DNA from: Clostridiales bacterium
Lineage (GTDB): Bacteria; Bacillota; Clostridia; Lachnospirales; Bianqueaceae
Direction of reading: 5' to 3'
Assembly (NCBI GenBank): GCA_024689505.1
Contig: JAILDJ010000272.1
Location: forward strand, 17,049 to 81,048
DNA: 64,000 nt
Shown here: piece after piece, positions 25,596 to 35,811 of the stretch
How the letters are laid out: every line of letters begins with the position of its first letter
Position numbering within the stretch: position 1 is the stretch's first letter
Position numbers and translations under genes: made by a program
The notes under the pieces: model-generated
The model's input: only the letters and a program-made list of their open reading frames with translations
Told to the model about the DNA's origin: nothing
Databases searched by the model: none

Positions 25596-27956
25596 ATGAA
25601 CCAAAGGATCAAAGCTTTACGTGAAACAAGTCTGAACACACAGGCCCGCCTCTACATGGAGCGGGCCGATATCATGACGGATGCATATCAGAAGTATGAA
25701 GGAACAGTCTCCATCCCGGAGATGCGCGCCATCGCGTTTCGTGAATTCATGTCCAGAAAAACGCTGTATATCGGTGCAGGCGAGCTCATCGTAGGTGAGA
25801 AGGGCGATGGCCCGCAGGCCGCGCCTTCGTTCCCGGAACTGTGCTGCCATACGCTGGAAGATATGCATGTCATGAACGACCGCGACCTGATCAATTTTAA
25901 GGTCACGGAAGAGGACTTAAAGCTCCAGGAGGAGAAGATCATTCCCTATTGGAAAGAGCGCAGCATCCGCGCTAAGATCCTGGAAGCCATGACGCCCGAG
26001 TGGAAGGACTGCTATGAAAGCGGTATCTTCACAGAATTCATGGAGCAGAGAGGCCCGGGTCATACCGTCGGCTCTGAAAAGATATATCTCAAGGGTTTTT
26101 TGGATTATCAGAAGGACATCCAGGATGCTTTGGAGCAGTTGGATTATCTCAATGATTTCGAAGCGCCTGCAAAGAGGGATCAGTTGAAGGCCATGTCCAT
26201 CGCCTGCGACGCGATCATGATCTTAGGGTCCCGTTATGCGGCATATGCCAGAGAACTGGCGGAGCAGGAGAGCGATCCGGTACGTAAGGAAGAATTACTG
26301 CAGATCGCTAAGAACTGCGATGTTGTGCCCGCACACGCTCCGGAGACTTTCTGGCAGGCCATCCAAATGTACTGGTTCGTGCATCTTGGTGTGACTACGG
26401 AACTCAATCCGTGGGATGCCTACAGTCCGGGCCGTTTCGATCAGCATCTGATCCGTTTCTATCGTAAGGATACAAAGGATGGCGTGCTGGACGATGATAA
26501 GGCGTTGGAACTGTTGGAGTGCCTGTGGGTCAAGTTCAACAACCAGCCCGCACCTCCGAAGGTCGGTATCACGCTGAAGGAATCCGGAACCTATACGGAT
26601 TTTGCCAATATCAATACCGGAGGCATCACTCCGGATGGTAAAGATGGTGTCAACGACGTTTCCTACCTGATCCTGGACTGCATGGATGAGATGAAACTGC
26701 TGCAGCCCTCTTCCAATGTGCAGATCAGCCGCAAGACCCCGCGTGCATTCCTGCTCAGAGCCTGCGAGATCAGCCGTAAAGGCTGGGGACAGCCCGCTTT
26801 CTACAACACGGAGGCGATCGTTCAGGAGTTGCTGAATGCAGGAAAATCCATCGAGGATGCCCGCCGCGGCGGCACCTCCGGCTGCGTGGAGACCGGTGCG
26901 TTCGGTAACGAAGCTTACATCCTGACCGGATATTTCAACCTGCCGAAGATCCTGGAGATCACGCTGAACAATGGTTTCGATAAAGTCTCCGGCAAGCAAC
27001 TGGGCCTGAAGACCGGCAATGCCGAGGATTATAAGTCTTACGAGGAGCTTTGGGAAGCGTATCAGAAGCAGGTCCGCCATTTCGTGGATATCAAAGTCGC
27101 CGGATCGAACATGATCGAGAGCATCTATGCCAGATACATGCCCGCGCCGTTCCTGTCCATCATCACCAATGACTGCATCGCGAAGGGCAAGGATTACAAT
27201 GGCGGAGGCGCACGCTATAACACCAAGTACATCCAGGGTGTTGGGATCGGCACTATTACAGATTCCTTGGCGGCGATCAAGTACAATGTATACGATCATA
27301 AACTCTTCAGTATGCGGGAACTGATGCAGGCATTGGAGGATAACTTCGAAGGCCATGACAGGATCAAGCATCTGGTCAGCCATCGGACTCCGAAATATGG
27401 TAATGATGATGATTATGCCGATGATATCATGATCGACGTATTCACCATGTACCGGGACACTGTCACCGGACGTCGTACACCGATCGGTGCTACGTATCGT
27501 GTCGACATGCTGCCCACCACCTGCCATGTCTATTTCGGTGAAGTCATGATGGCCAGCCCCAACGGCCGTCTGGCGCATGTACCGGTCTCCGAAGGCATCT
27601 CTCCGGAGAAAGGCGCGGATACGCACGGCCCGACCGCCGTCATCAAATCCTGTTCGAAGATGGATCATTTAAGCACCGGTGGTACGCTGCTCAACCAGAA
27701 ATTCACACCGGCTGTCGTAGCAGGCAAGGAAGGTCTGGACCACATGGCCGACCTGATCCTCGCGTATTTCAACATGGATGGCCACCATATCCAGTTCAAT
27801 GTCATCGATCGCGAGACCTTGATCAAGGCGCAGCAGCATCCGGATGAATATCGGGATCTGATCGTACGCGTCGCCGGTTACAGTGACCATTTCCGCAACC
27901 TGAGCAAAGCGCTTCAGGACGAGATCATCAACAGAACGGAGCAGAGCTTCGGATAA
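25596..27956 (+). CDS. hypD: Glycyl radical enzyme, probably trans-4-hydroxy-L-proline dehydratase
   Basis: GTSGCVETGAFGNEAYILTGYFNLPKILEITLNNG (GCVE active site) and C-terminal glycyl-radical loop RVAGYSDHFRNLSKALQDEIINRT. Confidence 0.8.
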   Translation: MNQRIKALRETSLNTQARLYMERADIMTDAYQKYEGTVSIPEMRAIAFREFMSRKTLYIGAGELIVGEKGDGPQAAPSFPELCCHTLEDMHVMNDRDLINFKVTEEDLKLQEEKIIPYWKERSIRAKILEAMTPEWKDCYESGIFTEFMEQRGPGHTVGSEKIYLKGFLDYQKDIQDALEQLDYLNDFEAPAKRDQLKAMSIACDAIMILGSRYAAYARELAEQESDPVRKEELLQIAKNCDVVPAHAPETFWQAIQMYWFVHLGVTTELNPWDAYSPGRFDQHLIRFYRKDTKDGVLDDDKALELLECLWVKFNNQPAPPKVGITLKESGTYTDFANINTGGITPDGKDGVNDVSYLILDCMDEMKLLQPSSNVQISRKTPRAFLLRACEISRKGWGQPAFYNTEAIVQELLNAGKSIEDARRGGTSGCVETGAFGNEAYILTGYFNLPKILEITLNNGFDKVSGKQLGLKTGNAEDYKSYEELWEAYQKQVRHFVDIKVAGSNMIESIYARYMPAPFLSIITNDCIAKGKDYNGGGARYNTKYIQGVGIGTITDSLAAIKYNVYDHKLFSMRELMQALEDNFEGHDRIKHLVSHRTPKYGNDDDYADDIMIDVFTMYRDTVTGRRTPIGATYRVDMLPTTCHVYFGEVMMASPNGRLAHVPVSEGISPEKGADTHGPTAVIKSCSKMDHLSTGGTLLNQKFTPAVVAGKEGLDHMADLILAYFNMDGHHIQFNVIDRETLIKAQQHPDEYRDLIVRVAGYSDHFRNLSKALQDEIINRTEQSFG

Positions 27957-27971
27957 CACATGATCTAACGA

Positions 27972-28027
27972 CCCTGTCCGTATATCCTTATCTGAATGCA
28001 TGAGGAAATAGGGACAGGGCTTTTTTT
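27972..28027 (+). terminator. Terminator after the glycyl radical enzyme gene
   Basis: CCCTGTCC...GGACAGGG-c-TTTTTTT. Confidence 0.8.
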
Positions 28028-28102
28028 ATGTCACAAAACACCGCATGGGCATATTTACCTATAAAAACAAGAAAATCCAAAAAACCTTGTATATCCCATG
28101 TA

Positions 28103-28131
28103 TTGAAAAAGACTATTAAATCCTTTATCAT
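28103..28131 (+). promoter_or_regulatory. Promoter of xpt
   Basis: TTGAAA (28103-28108), 17 nt, TATCAT (28126-28131). Confidence 0.5.
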
Positions 28132-28148
28132 TTATATCGTCACTTGAT

Positions 28149-28167
28149 AGTGTCATTTAGTGACACT
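28149..28167 (+). promoter_or_regulatory. Palindromic element AGTGTCA-tttag-TGACACT upstream of xpt
   Basis: Perfect 7-5-7 inverted repeat just downstream of the predicted -10. Confidence 0.6.
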
Positions 28168-28199
28168 CAATCGCACGGTAAAGGGAGCGGAAAAGATAC

Positions 28200-28778
28200 A
28201 TGAAACTGTTGGAAGAGCGTATTCGCCGGGATGGGATCGTCCGGGCCGGCAACATTCTGAAGGTTGACAGCTTTTTGAATCACCAGATGGATATCGCTTT
28301 GTTTTCCGAGATGGGCAAGGAGTTTGCCCGTCTGTTTGCTGCATGTGGCGTCAATAAGATCTTAACCATAGAGGCATCCGGAATCGGTATTGCGTGCATC
28401 GTCGCGCAGGAGTTCGGGTGCCCTGTTGTTTTTGCTAAAAAGAACAAGACCAAGAACATCGCTGGCGATGTCTGGACCGCCAAGGTCGAATCGTTCACGC
28501 ACGGCCGTGTCTATGACATCATCGTTTCCAAGGATTTCCTGACCAAGGACGACCGTGTTCTGATCATCGATGATTTCCTGGCGATGGGATCCGCCCTGCA
28601 AGGATTGATCAAACTCGTGCAGGATTCCGGTGCCACATTGGTCGGCGCGGGCATCGCGATCGAAAAAGCATTCCAGCCCGGCGGCGATCTGATCCGTTCG
28701 CAAGGCGTTCGTGTGGAATCCCTGGCGCGTATCGCGTCCATGGATCCGGAGACCGGCGTAGAGTTTTGCGAAGATTGA
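28200..28778 (+). CDS. xpt: Xanthine phosphoribosyltransferase
   Basis: MKLLEERIRRDGIVRAGNILKVDSFLNHQMDI; VLIIDDFLAMGSAL (PRPP motif). Confidence 0.95.
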   Translation: MKLLEERIRRDGIVRAGNILKVDSFLNHQMDIALFSEMGKEFARLFAACGVNKILTIEASGIGIACIVAQEFGCPVVFAKKNKTKNIAGDVWTAKVESFTHGRVYDIIVSKDFLTKDDRVLIIDDFLAMGSALQGLIKLVQDSGATLVGAGIAIEKAFQPGGDLIRSQGVRVESLARIASMDPETGVEFCED

Positions 28779-28831
28779 TGCGTTTTAAGCCTTGTATCGG
28801 CTTGAAATAAAACTTTTTGTGGAGGAAAAAA

Positions 28832-30103
28832 ATGAAGAAATTACTTGCTGTTCTCCTGGTACTGGCGATGGCGCTGAGCCTTTGCGCTTGTGCCTCCAAG
28901 CCCCAGGAAACTCAAAAGACCGATTCTCAGACAGAAGAGAAGACTGAGGAAGCACCTGCAGAAGAAGCACCTGCAGAAGAAGCCGAAGCTACTGGTAATA
29001 CCGTAAAAGCTGGTTTCATCTTCTTGCATGATGAAAACTCTACCTATGACCTCAACTTCATGAACGCGGCGAAGGAAGCTTGCGAAGCTCTGGGTGTCGA
29101 GTACATCATCAAGACCAACATCCCGGAAGGCCAGGAGTGCTATGATGCAGCTCTTGAGCTGATCGATGAAGGATGCAACTTCATCTTTGCGGATTCTTTC
29201 GGCCATGAGGATTTCATGATCCAGGCTGCGAAAGAGAACCCGAACGTACAGTTTGCGCATGCGACCGGTACCAAAGCCCACACCGAAGGTCTGGCCAACT
29301 ATCACAACGCGTTTGCTGAGATCTTTGAAGGCCGTTACCTGGCTGGAGTTGCGGCTGGCATGAAGCTCAACGAGATGATCGACAATGGTACGATCACTGC
29401 GGATCAGGCGAAGATGGGTTATGTTGGTGCTTTCACCTATGCCGAAGTTATCTCCGGTTACAGCTCCTTCTTCCTGGGCGCTCGTTCTGTTTGCCCGTCC
29501 GTAACGATGGAAGTTACCTTTACCGGTTCCTGGTATGATGAGACCGCCGAGAAGGAAGGCGCCAACAAGCTGATCCAGAACGGCTGCGTCCTGATCTCTC
29601 AGCACGCGGACTCCATGGGTGCTCCGACTGCCTGTGAGACGGCTGGTGTTCCGAACGTTTCCTACAATGGTTCCACCGAGAGCGTTGCTCCGAATACCTT
29701 TATCGTTTCTTCCCGTATCGACTGGGCTCCGTACATGACCTACTGCATGGAGTGCATCCGCGATGGCAAAGAGATCGACACCGACTGGACCGGTACTCTG
29801 GCTACCGGCTCTGTCAAGCTGACGGAAGTCAACGAGAAGGCGGCTGCCGCGGGTACTGCTGAAAAGCTTGAAGAAGTCCGTGCACAGCTTGAGAACGATA
29901 CGCTGGAAGTCTATGACATCACCACCTTCACTGTAGGCGGCAATGGCGTAGAATCTTATATGGCTGACGTTGATACCGATCCGGATTACACTCCGGATAC
30001 CGAAGTAGTCGTGGATGGTGCGTTCCGTGAATCCAAGTTCCGTTCCGCTCCGTATTTCGACATGCAGATCGACGGCATCACCCTGCTGGATACCAAGTTC
30101 TAA
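28832..30103 (+). CDS. BMP family ABC transporter substrate-binding lipoprotein
   Basis: Lipobox MKKLLAVLLVLAMALSLCACAS; VKAGFIFLHDENSTYDLNFMNAAKEA; BMP/Med-type fold; ATG 28832 after GGAGG. Confidence 0.92.
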   Translation: MKKLLAVLLVLAMALSLCACASKPQETQKTDSQTEEKTEEAPAEEAPAEEAEATGNTVKAGFIFLHDENSTYDLNFMNAAKEACEALGVEYIIKTNIPEGQECYDAALELIDEGCNFIFADSFGHEDFMIQAAKENPNVQFAHATGTKAHTEGLANYHNAFAEIFEGRYLAGVAAGMKLNEMIDNGTITADQAKMGYVGAFTYAEVISGYSSFFLGARSVCPSVTMEVTFTGSWYDETAEKEGANKLIQNGCVLISQHADSMGAPTACETAGVPNVSYNGSTESVAPNTFIVSSRIDWAPYMTYCMECIRDGKEIDTDWTGTLATGSVKLTEVNEKAAAAGTAEKLEEVRAQLENDTLEVYDITTFTVGGNGVESYMADVDTDPDYTPDTEVVVDGAFRESKFRSAPYFDMQIDGITLLDTKF

Positions 30104-30133
30104 GAGAGAACAAAATCCAAACTATGTACCATC

Positions 30134-30177
30134 AAAAGGTCACAGCATCCCGCCAACCGGCTCTACTGTGACCTTTT
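30134..30177 (+). terminator. Strong hairpin terminator/attenuator between lipoprotein and ABC ATPase genes
   Basis: AAAAGGTCACAG...CTGTGACCTTTT, 12-bp perfect stem. Confidence 0.85.
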
Positions 30178-30264
30178 ATCCCTTATATAGGGTCCGGCTT
30201 ACGAAAGAGCCGTGCGAAGGACGACGCTTTCGCAAACCGGATCTGAAAACCAAGGAGGCTCGAA

Positions 30265-31803
30265 TTGAGTACCAAAGAACCGATCATCAAAATGAGGGGC
30301 ATCACAAAAACATTCGGTACGGTCGTAGCGAATGAGAATGCGCAGCTGGATATCTACAGCGGCGAGATCCTGGCGATCCTCGGCGAAAACGGCAGTGGAA
30401 AGACCACGCTCATGAACATGCTGGCAGGCATCTATTTCCCGGATTCCGGCCAGATCTACATCAATGGGGAAGAAGTGGTCATCGCGTCCCCGAAGGATGC
30501 TTTCCAATATGGCATCGGCATGATCCATCAGCATTTCAAACTGGTCAATGTGCTGTCTGCCGCAGAGAATGTCGCACTGGGATTGAATGAGAAGGGGCGT
30601 TTCAATATCAAAAAAGTCGCGGAACGTATCCAGAAGCTCTGTGATCAGTATGGATTCGATATCGATCCTTATGAAAAGATCTACAATATGAGCGTCTCCC
30701 AGAAGCAGACGGTAGAGATCATGAAGGTACTTTATCGTGGGGCTGACGTGCTGATCCTTGATGAACCTACTGCGGTCCTGACACCGCAGGAGACGGAAAA
30801 ACTGTTCAAAGTCCTGCGCAATATGCGCAACGATGGGAAAGCGGTCGTCATCATCACTCATAAGATGAATGAAGTGGAAGAATTGTCCGACCGTGTGGCG
30901 GTCCTGCGCAAAGGGGCCTATGTCGGTGATATGCTGACAAAGGATACCAATGCAGAAGAGATGACCAACATGCTGGTCGGCCATCCGGTCAAACTTGAGA
31001 TCGAACGGCCAGATCCGGTGGATCCGAAACCCAGGATCAAGGTCGAGCATCTGACGGTGCGCAACGAGGAAGGTCTGCTGAAGCTGGACGACGTTTCCTT
31101 TACGGCAAATTCAGGAGAGATCCTGGGGATCGCAGGTGTTTCCGGCAATGGGCAGAAAGAACTGTTGGAGGCGATCGCCGGGTTGCAGCCGACGGAAGCC
31201 GGGTCGATCCATTACATCGATGACGATGGTTCTGAGCGGGAACTGATCGGTATGGATCCGCTGCTGATCCAGCGTATGGGTGTCTCGCTGTCCTTCGTTC
31301 CTGAGGATCGACTGGGCATGGGCCTTGTCGGCAGTATGGACATCACGGAGAATATGATGCTTAGATCCTACCGCCGCGGCGCTTCCGTCTTCCTGGATCA
31401 GAAGAATCCGCATAAACTGGCGGCGCGCGTCGTAAAGAACCTGTCCGTCAATACACCGAATCTGGAAACTCAGGTCCGCAAATTATCCGGCGGCAACGTG
31501 CAGAAGGTGCTGGTCGGCCGTGAGATCTCATCGGCTCCGACGGTGCTTTTGACGGCATATGCGGTGCGCGGACTGGATATCAATTCATCCTATACCATCT
31601 ATGATCTGATCAACCGGCAGAAGCAGGAAGGCGTTGCTGTCATCTATGTAGGTGAGGATCTGGACGTACTGCTGGAACTGGCCGACAAGATCCTGGTCCT
31701 GTGCGGCGGCCGTGTCAGCGGTATCGTAGAAGGACGCCGGGCAGATAAGAAACAAGTCGGCTTGATGATGACCCGTGTGGAGGCACAGAAAAACGATGAC
31801 TAA
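30265..31803 (+). CDS. Nucleoside/sugar ABC transporter ATP-binding protein (two NBDs)
   Basis: ILGENGSGKTTLMNMLAGIY; VLILDEPTAVLTPQE; LSGGNVQKVLVGREI. Confidence 0.95.
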   Translation: MSTKEPIIKMRGITKTFGTVVANENAQLDIYSGEILAILGENGSGKTTLMNMLAGIYFPDSGQIYINGEEVVIASPKDAFQYGIGMIHQHFKLVNVLSAAENVALGLNEKGRFNIKKVAERIQKLCDQYGFDIDPYEKIYNMSVSQKQTVEIMKVLYRGADVLILDEPTAVLTPQETEKLFKVLRNMRNDGKAVVIITHKMNEVEELSDRVAVLRKGAYVGDMLTKDTNAEEMTNMLVGHPVKLEIERPDPVDPKPRIKVEHLTVRNEEGLLKLDDVSFTANSGEILGIAGVSGNGQKELLEAIAGLQPTEAGSIHYIDDDGSERELIGMDPLLIQRMGVSLSFVPEDRLGMGLVGSMDITENMMLRSYRRGASVFLDQKNPHKLAARVVKNLSVNTPNLETQVRKLSGGNVQKVLVGREISSAPTVLLTAYAVRGLDINSSYTIYDLINRQKQEGVAVIYVGEDLDVLLELADKILVLCGGRVSGIVEGRRADKKQVGLMMTRVEAQKNDD

Positions 31804-32893
31804 AACACATGCGCCTTTATTCCATATCGCGAAACGCCGCTCCATGAAATGGTATCATGCGATGGCGATCCGCGCGTTAGCGATCATCCTGGCGCTGATC
31901 CTGGATGCGGTGATCACAGCGATGGTCACCGGACTGAATCCGCTGGAGATCTATGTGACGATCTTCAAGGGCTCTTTCGGCACGATCCGTAAGTTCTGGG
32001 TCCTGATGCAGAATATTGCGATCCTCCTGTGCGTTTCGATCGCCGTGACGCCGGCATTCAAGATGCGCTTTTGGAACATCGGTGGTGAAGGGCAGATCCT
32101 GGTAGGCGCCCTGGCGACCGCTGCCTGCATGATCCTTCTGGGCGATAAAGTTCCGAATGGTCTGCTGATCCCGATCATGGCCATCGCCAGCATCCTGGCG
32201 GGCGGCCTTTGGGGTCTGATTCCTGCCTTTTTCAAAGCGCGCTGGAATACGAATGAAACGTTGTTTACGCTGATGATGAACTATGTTGCCACACAGTTGG
32301 TCGCATTCTTTGTGATCATCTGGGAAGTACCGAAAGGTGCCGGCCAGATCGGTATCATCAATCAGTCGTCACAGAGTGGATGGTTCCCCTATTTGGGCGG
32401 CAATGCATATCTGCTGAACATCATTATCGTCAGTATCCTGACGCTCTTTATCTTTGCCTATTTGAAATACAGTAAACATGGGTATGAGATCTCTGTCGTC
32501 GGGGAATCCGAGAGGACAGCGCGGTATATCGGTATCAAAGTCGAGAAGGTCATCATGCGTACGATGGTGCTTTCCGGCGCGCTGTGCGGTATCGCGGGAC
32601 TGTTGCTGGTCGCGGGTACGAACCATACAGTCACTACGTCGATTTCGGGCGGCCGCGGTTTTACCGCCGTCATGGTATCGTGGCTTGCGAAGTTCAATCC
32701 GCTGTACATGGTACTGACCAGTTTCCTGATCGTGTTCCTGGAGCGCGGCGCCAGTGCCATCTCTTCGAACTATGGACTGAATGCTTCGTTCGCAGATATC
32801 ATCACAGGTATCATTTTGTTCTTCATCATCGCCTGCGAGTTTTTCGTAAACTATCAGTTGGTCTGGCGTAAAAAAGAAGAGAGGAGGGCTTAA
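31796..32893 (+). CDS. ABC transporter permease
   Basis: TM-rich NupP/BPD_transp_2-like: FWNIGGEGQILVGALA; start ATG 31796 overlaps the ATPase gene end. Confidence 0.92.
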   Translation: MTKTHAPLFHIAKRRSMKWYHAMAIRALAIILALILDAVITAMVTGLNPLEIYVTIFKGSFGTIRKFWVLMQNIAILLCVSIAVTPAFKMRFWNIGGEGQILVGALATAACMILLGDKVPNGLLIPIMAIASILAGGLWGLIPAFFKARWNTNETLFTLMMNYVATQLVAFFVIIWEVPKGAGQIGIINQSSQSGWFPYLGGNAYLLNIIIVSILTLFIFAYLKYSKHGYEISVVGESERTARYIGIKVEKVIMRTMVLSGALCGIAGLLLVAGTNHTVTTSISGGRGFTAVMVSWLAKFNPLYMVLTSFLIVFLERGASAISSNYGLNASFADIITGIILFFIIACEFFVNYQLVWRKKEERRA

Positions 32894-32897
32894 CATC

Positions 32898-33920
32898 ATG
32901 GCAGCTGTACTTGCATCGATCGGTGCCTTCCTTGTCACCTTCATCCCCCGTGCCGTTGCACAGGGTATTCCGCTGCTGTTCGGTTCTACAGGTGAGACCA
33001 TCACCGAAAAAGCCGGACACCTCAACCTGGGTATTCCCGGCATCATGTATGTCGGAGCCATCAGCGGTGTCATTGGTGCGTTCTTCTATGAACAGTACCT
33101 GAGAGTGAGCGGAGCTCCCACCAATGGGTTCCTCGTCATCTTCATTCCATTGACGGCCTGCCTTGTAGGGTCTCTGCTCATGGGACTGATCTACAGCGTG
33201 CTGACCATTACCTTCCGTGCCAATCAGAACGTGGCCGGTCTGGCGCTGACTACCTTTGGTATCGGTTTCGGCAATTTCTTCGGTGGCTCCTTGATCAAGC
33301 TGACCGGCAGCGAAGTACCCAATATCACCCTGTCTACCACAAGCGCGTATTTCAGCGCGAAACTGCCGGCAGCCGCTACCACGGGCTGGTTCGGAAAAGT
33401 TTTCCTGAATTACAGCTTCCTGGCGTATGTGGCGATCCTCGTGGCGTTTATCGCAGCGTTTGTCCTTAAGAGGACCCGTACCGGACTGAATCTGCGTGCG
33501 GTCGGAGAGAACCCCGGCACCGCGGACGCGGCCGGTATCGACGTCAATAAGTACAAGTATACCGCGACCTGCCTGGGAGCCATGATCGCCGGCCTGGGCG
33601 GCCTGTATTATGTCATGGATTACGCTTGTGGCGTCTGGTCCAACGATGCATTCGGTGACCGCGGATGGCTCGCGATCGCGCTGGTCATCTTCACGGTATG
33701 GCGTCCCAACGTCAGTGTCTTCGCTTCGATCCTGTTCGGCGGTCTCTATATCCTGTATCTGTATATTCCTACAGGTATGAACCTTTCCCTCAAGGAATTG
33801 TACAAGATGCTGCCTTATGTGGTCACGCTGGTCGTTCTTATCATCTCGAGCATGAAGAAGAAGAGAGAGAACCAGCCGCCGGAAGGTCTGGGCATCCCGT
33901 ATTTCCGAGAAGAACGGTAG
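32898..33920 (+). CDS. ABC transporter permease
   Basis: GIPLLFGSTGETITEKAGHLNLGIPGIMYVGA; GLNLRAVGENPGTADAAGIDVN. Confidence 0.93.
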   Translation: MAAVLASIGAFLVTFIPRAVAQGIPLLFGSTGETITEKAGHLNLGIPGIMYVGAISGVIGAFFYEQYLRVSGAPTNGFLVIFIPLTACLVGSLLMGLIYSVLTITFRANQNVAGLALTTFGIGFGNFFGGSLIKLTGSEVPNITLSTTSAYFSAKLPAAATTGWFGKVFLNYSFLAYVAILVAFIAAFVLKRTRTGLNLRAVGENPGTADAAGIDVNKYKYTATCLGAMIAGLGGLYYVMDYACGVWSNDAFGDRGWLAIALVIFTVWRPNVSVFASILFGGLYILYLYIPTGMNLSLKELYKMLPYVVTLVVLIISSMKKKRENQPPEGLGIPYFREER

Positions 33921-33930
33921 CTTTACATCT

Positions 33931-33962
33931 GCGCCTTTGTCTAGTGCAAAGGCGCTTATTTG
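33931..33962 (+). terminator. Terminator of the BMP transporter operon
   Basis: GCGCCTTTG-tctagtg-CAAAGGCGC-TTATTTG. Confidence 0.75.
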
Positions 33963-34172
33963 ATATGTGGACTGTATATGGGATATCTATGCGTTTTGAC
34001 ACACAAAATATGCGTTTTCTCTTGACAATCCCACCAAATAGCTGTAAAATTTTATAGGTTGCCGTATGGTTTAATATATACCAACGAAAATCATTTCCGG
34101 ACCTGCCGCAAGGCAGCCGTCCGTTCTTACGATTTGTGATCTATGAAAATTAAAGAAGGAGGTGTAATTATC

Positions 34173-35714
34173 TTGTGGTATGCTATAGAAGCTGTACTTG
34201 CGCTCCTGTTGATCGCCGTTGCTTTTTACTTTGGCATCCAGTACCGTAAAAAGGTTGCTGAAGCGCAGATCGGCCAGGCCGAGACCAAAGCCCGCGAGAT
34301 CGTCGACGATGCGTTGAAGACCGCGGATGCCAAGAAGCGTGAAGCGTTGATCGAAGCTAAAGAAGAGTCCATGAAACTGCGCAATGACGTGGACAAGGAA
34401 ATCAAGGAGCGGCGCAGCGAAGTACAGAAACAAGAAAAGCGACTTGTTCAGAAAGAAGAAGCGCTCGATCGCAAGAACGAGCAGCTGGAACGTAAAGATA
34501 ACCAGATGAACAGGAAGCTGGAAGAAATAGAACGCAAGAATCAAGAAATTTCACAGATTCATGAGAAAAAGATAGCTGAACTGGAAAAGATCTCCGGTCT
34601 GACGACAGACCAGGCGAAAGAGGTCCTGATCCGCTCTATCGAAGACGATGTCAAGCACGACGTCGCCGTCATGATCAAAGAAAATGAGACCCGTGCCAAA
34701 GAGGAATCCACCAAAAAAGCCAGAGAGATCCTGACCGGAGCTATTCAGCGCTGCGCAGCCGATCACGTTGCGGAAACTACGGTTTCCGTCGTGCCTCTGC
34801 CGAACGACGAAATGAAGGGCCGCATCATCGGAAGGGAAGGCCGCAACATCCGTGCGCTCGAGACCATGACCGGCATCGATCTGATCATCGACGATACGCC
34901 GGAAGCCGTGATCCTCTCCGGATTTGACGGCGTCCGCCGTGAGATCGCCCGCATCGCGCTGGAAAAACTCATCGTTGACGGCCGCATCCATCCTGCCCGC
35001 ATCGAGGAAATGGTCGGTAAGGCCACCAAAGAGGTGGAGACCAAGATCCGGGAAGAGGGTGAAGCCGCTACCTTCGATACCAATGTGCACGGCCTGCATC
35101 CGGAATTGATCCGGCTGCTGGGTAAGCTCCGGTATCGTACCAGTTACGGTCAGAATGTGCTGAAACATTCCATCGAAGTCTCCCATCTGGCAGGCCTTAT
35201 GGCTGCGGAACTGGGACTGGACGTGCGCATGGCGAAACGTGCCGGATTGCTGCACGACATCGGCAAGGCTGTCGATCATGAAATGGAAGGCTCCCACGTT
35301 ATGCTGGGTGCGCAGCTTTTGAAAAAGTATCATGAATCCCGTGTGGTGATCAATGCAGTGGAAGCCCATCATGGTGATGTGGAGCCTGAAAGCGAGATCG
35401 CGGTCCTGGTGCAGGCAGCGGATTCTGTATCCGCGGCACGTCCCGGCGCCCGCAGAGAAACGCTGGAGAACTACATCACGCGTATGGAGAAACTGGAATC
35501 GATCGCCAACGATTTCAAAGGTGTCGAGAAGACCTTTGCGATCCAGGCCGGCCGTGAACTGCGCCTGATCGTTACACCGGAACAGGTCAACGACGATGAA
35601 ATGGTGATCCTGGCCCGAGACGTTGCCAAACGGATCGAGAACGAACTCGAATATCCGGGACAGATCAAAGTCAACATCATTCGGGAAACCCGTGCTGTCG
35701 AGTATGCGAAGTAA
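34173..35714 (+). CDS. rny: Ribonuclease Y
   Basis: N-terminal TM, coiled coil, KH ([29 protein letters not shown]) and HD ([12 protein letters not shown]). AAGGAGGTG favours TTG 34173 over ATG 34143. Confidence 0.95.
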   Translation: MWYAIEAVLALLLIAVAFYFGIQYRKKVAEAQIGQAETKAREIVDDALKTADAKKREALIEAKEESMKLRNDVDKEIKERRSEVQKQEKRLVQKEEALDRKNEQLERKDNQMNRKLEEIERKNQEISQIHEKKIAELEKISGLTTDQAKEVLIRSIEDDVKHDVAVMIKENETRAKEESTKKAREILTGAIQRCAADHVAETTVSVVPLPNDEMKGRIIGREGRNIRALETMTGIDLIIDDTPEAVILSGFDGVRREIARIALEKLIVDGRIHPARIEEMVGKATKEVETKIREEGEAATFDTNVHGLHPELIRLLGKLRYRTSYGQNVLKHSIEVSHLAGLMAAELGLDVRMAKRAGLLHDIGKAVDHEMEGSHVMLGAQLLKKYHESRVVINAVEAHHGDVEPESEIAVLVQAADSVSAARPGARRETLENYITRMEKLESIANDFKGVEKTFAIQAGRELRLIVTPEQVNDDEMVILARDVAKRIENELEYPGQIKVNIIRETRAVEYAK

Positions 35715-35744
35715 CTTGAAGCGCATCGTTCCCTAACCGGACCC

Positions 35745-35780
35745 TACAGGAGTTTCCTTGAGTTTCAGGAGACTCCTGTA
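35745..35780 (+). terminator. Hairpin between rny and purB (possible terminator/attenuator)
   Basis: TACAGGAGT...ACTCCTGTA 9-bp stem, weak T tract. Confidence 0.45.
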
Positions 35781-35811
35781 TTTGATTATATACATGAAGG
35801 AGGCCGATATC

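Noticed and set aside
28027-28200. Purine riboswitch upstream of xpt
   Set aside because: No conserved core (TATA...TCTACC...GACTA) seen; only a palindrome and promoter were supported.
28961-28990. Tandem GCACCTGCAGAAGAA repeat in the BMP lipoprotein gene
   Set aside because: It encodes an ordinary acidic Ala-Pro-Glu linker after the lipobox; no separate function indicated.
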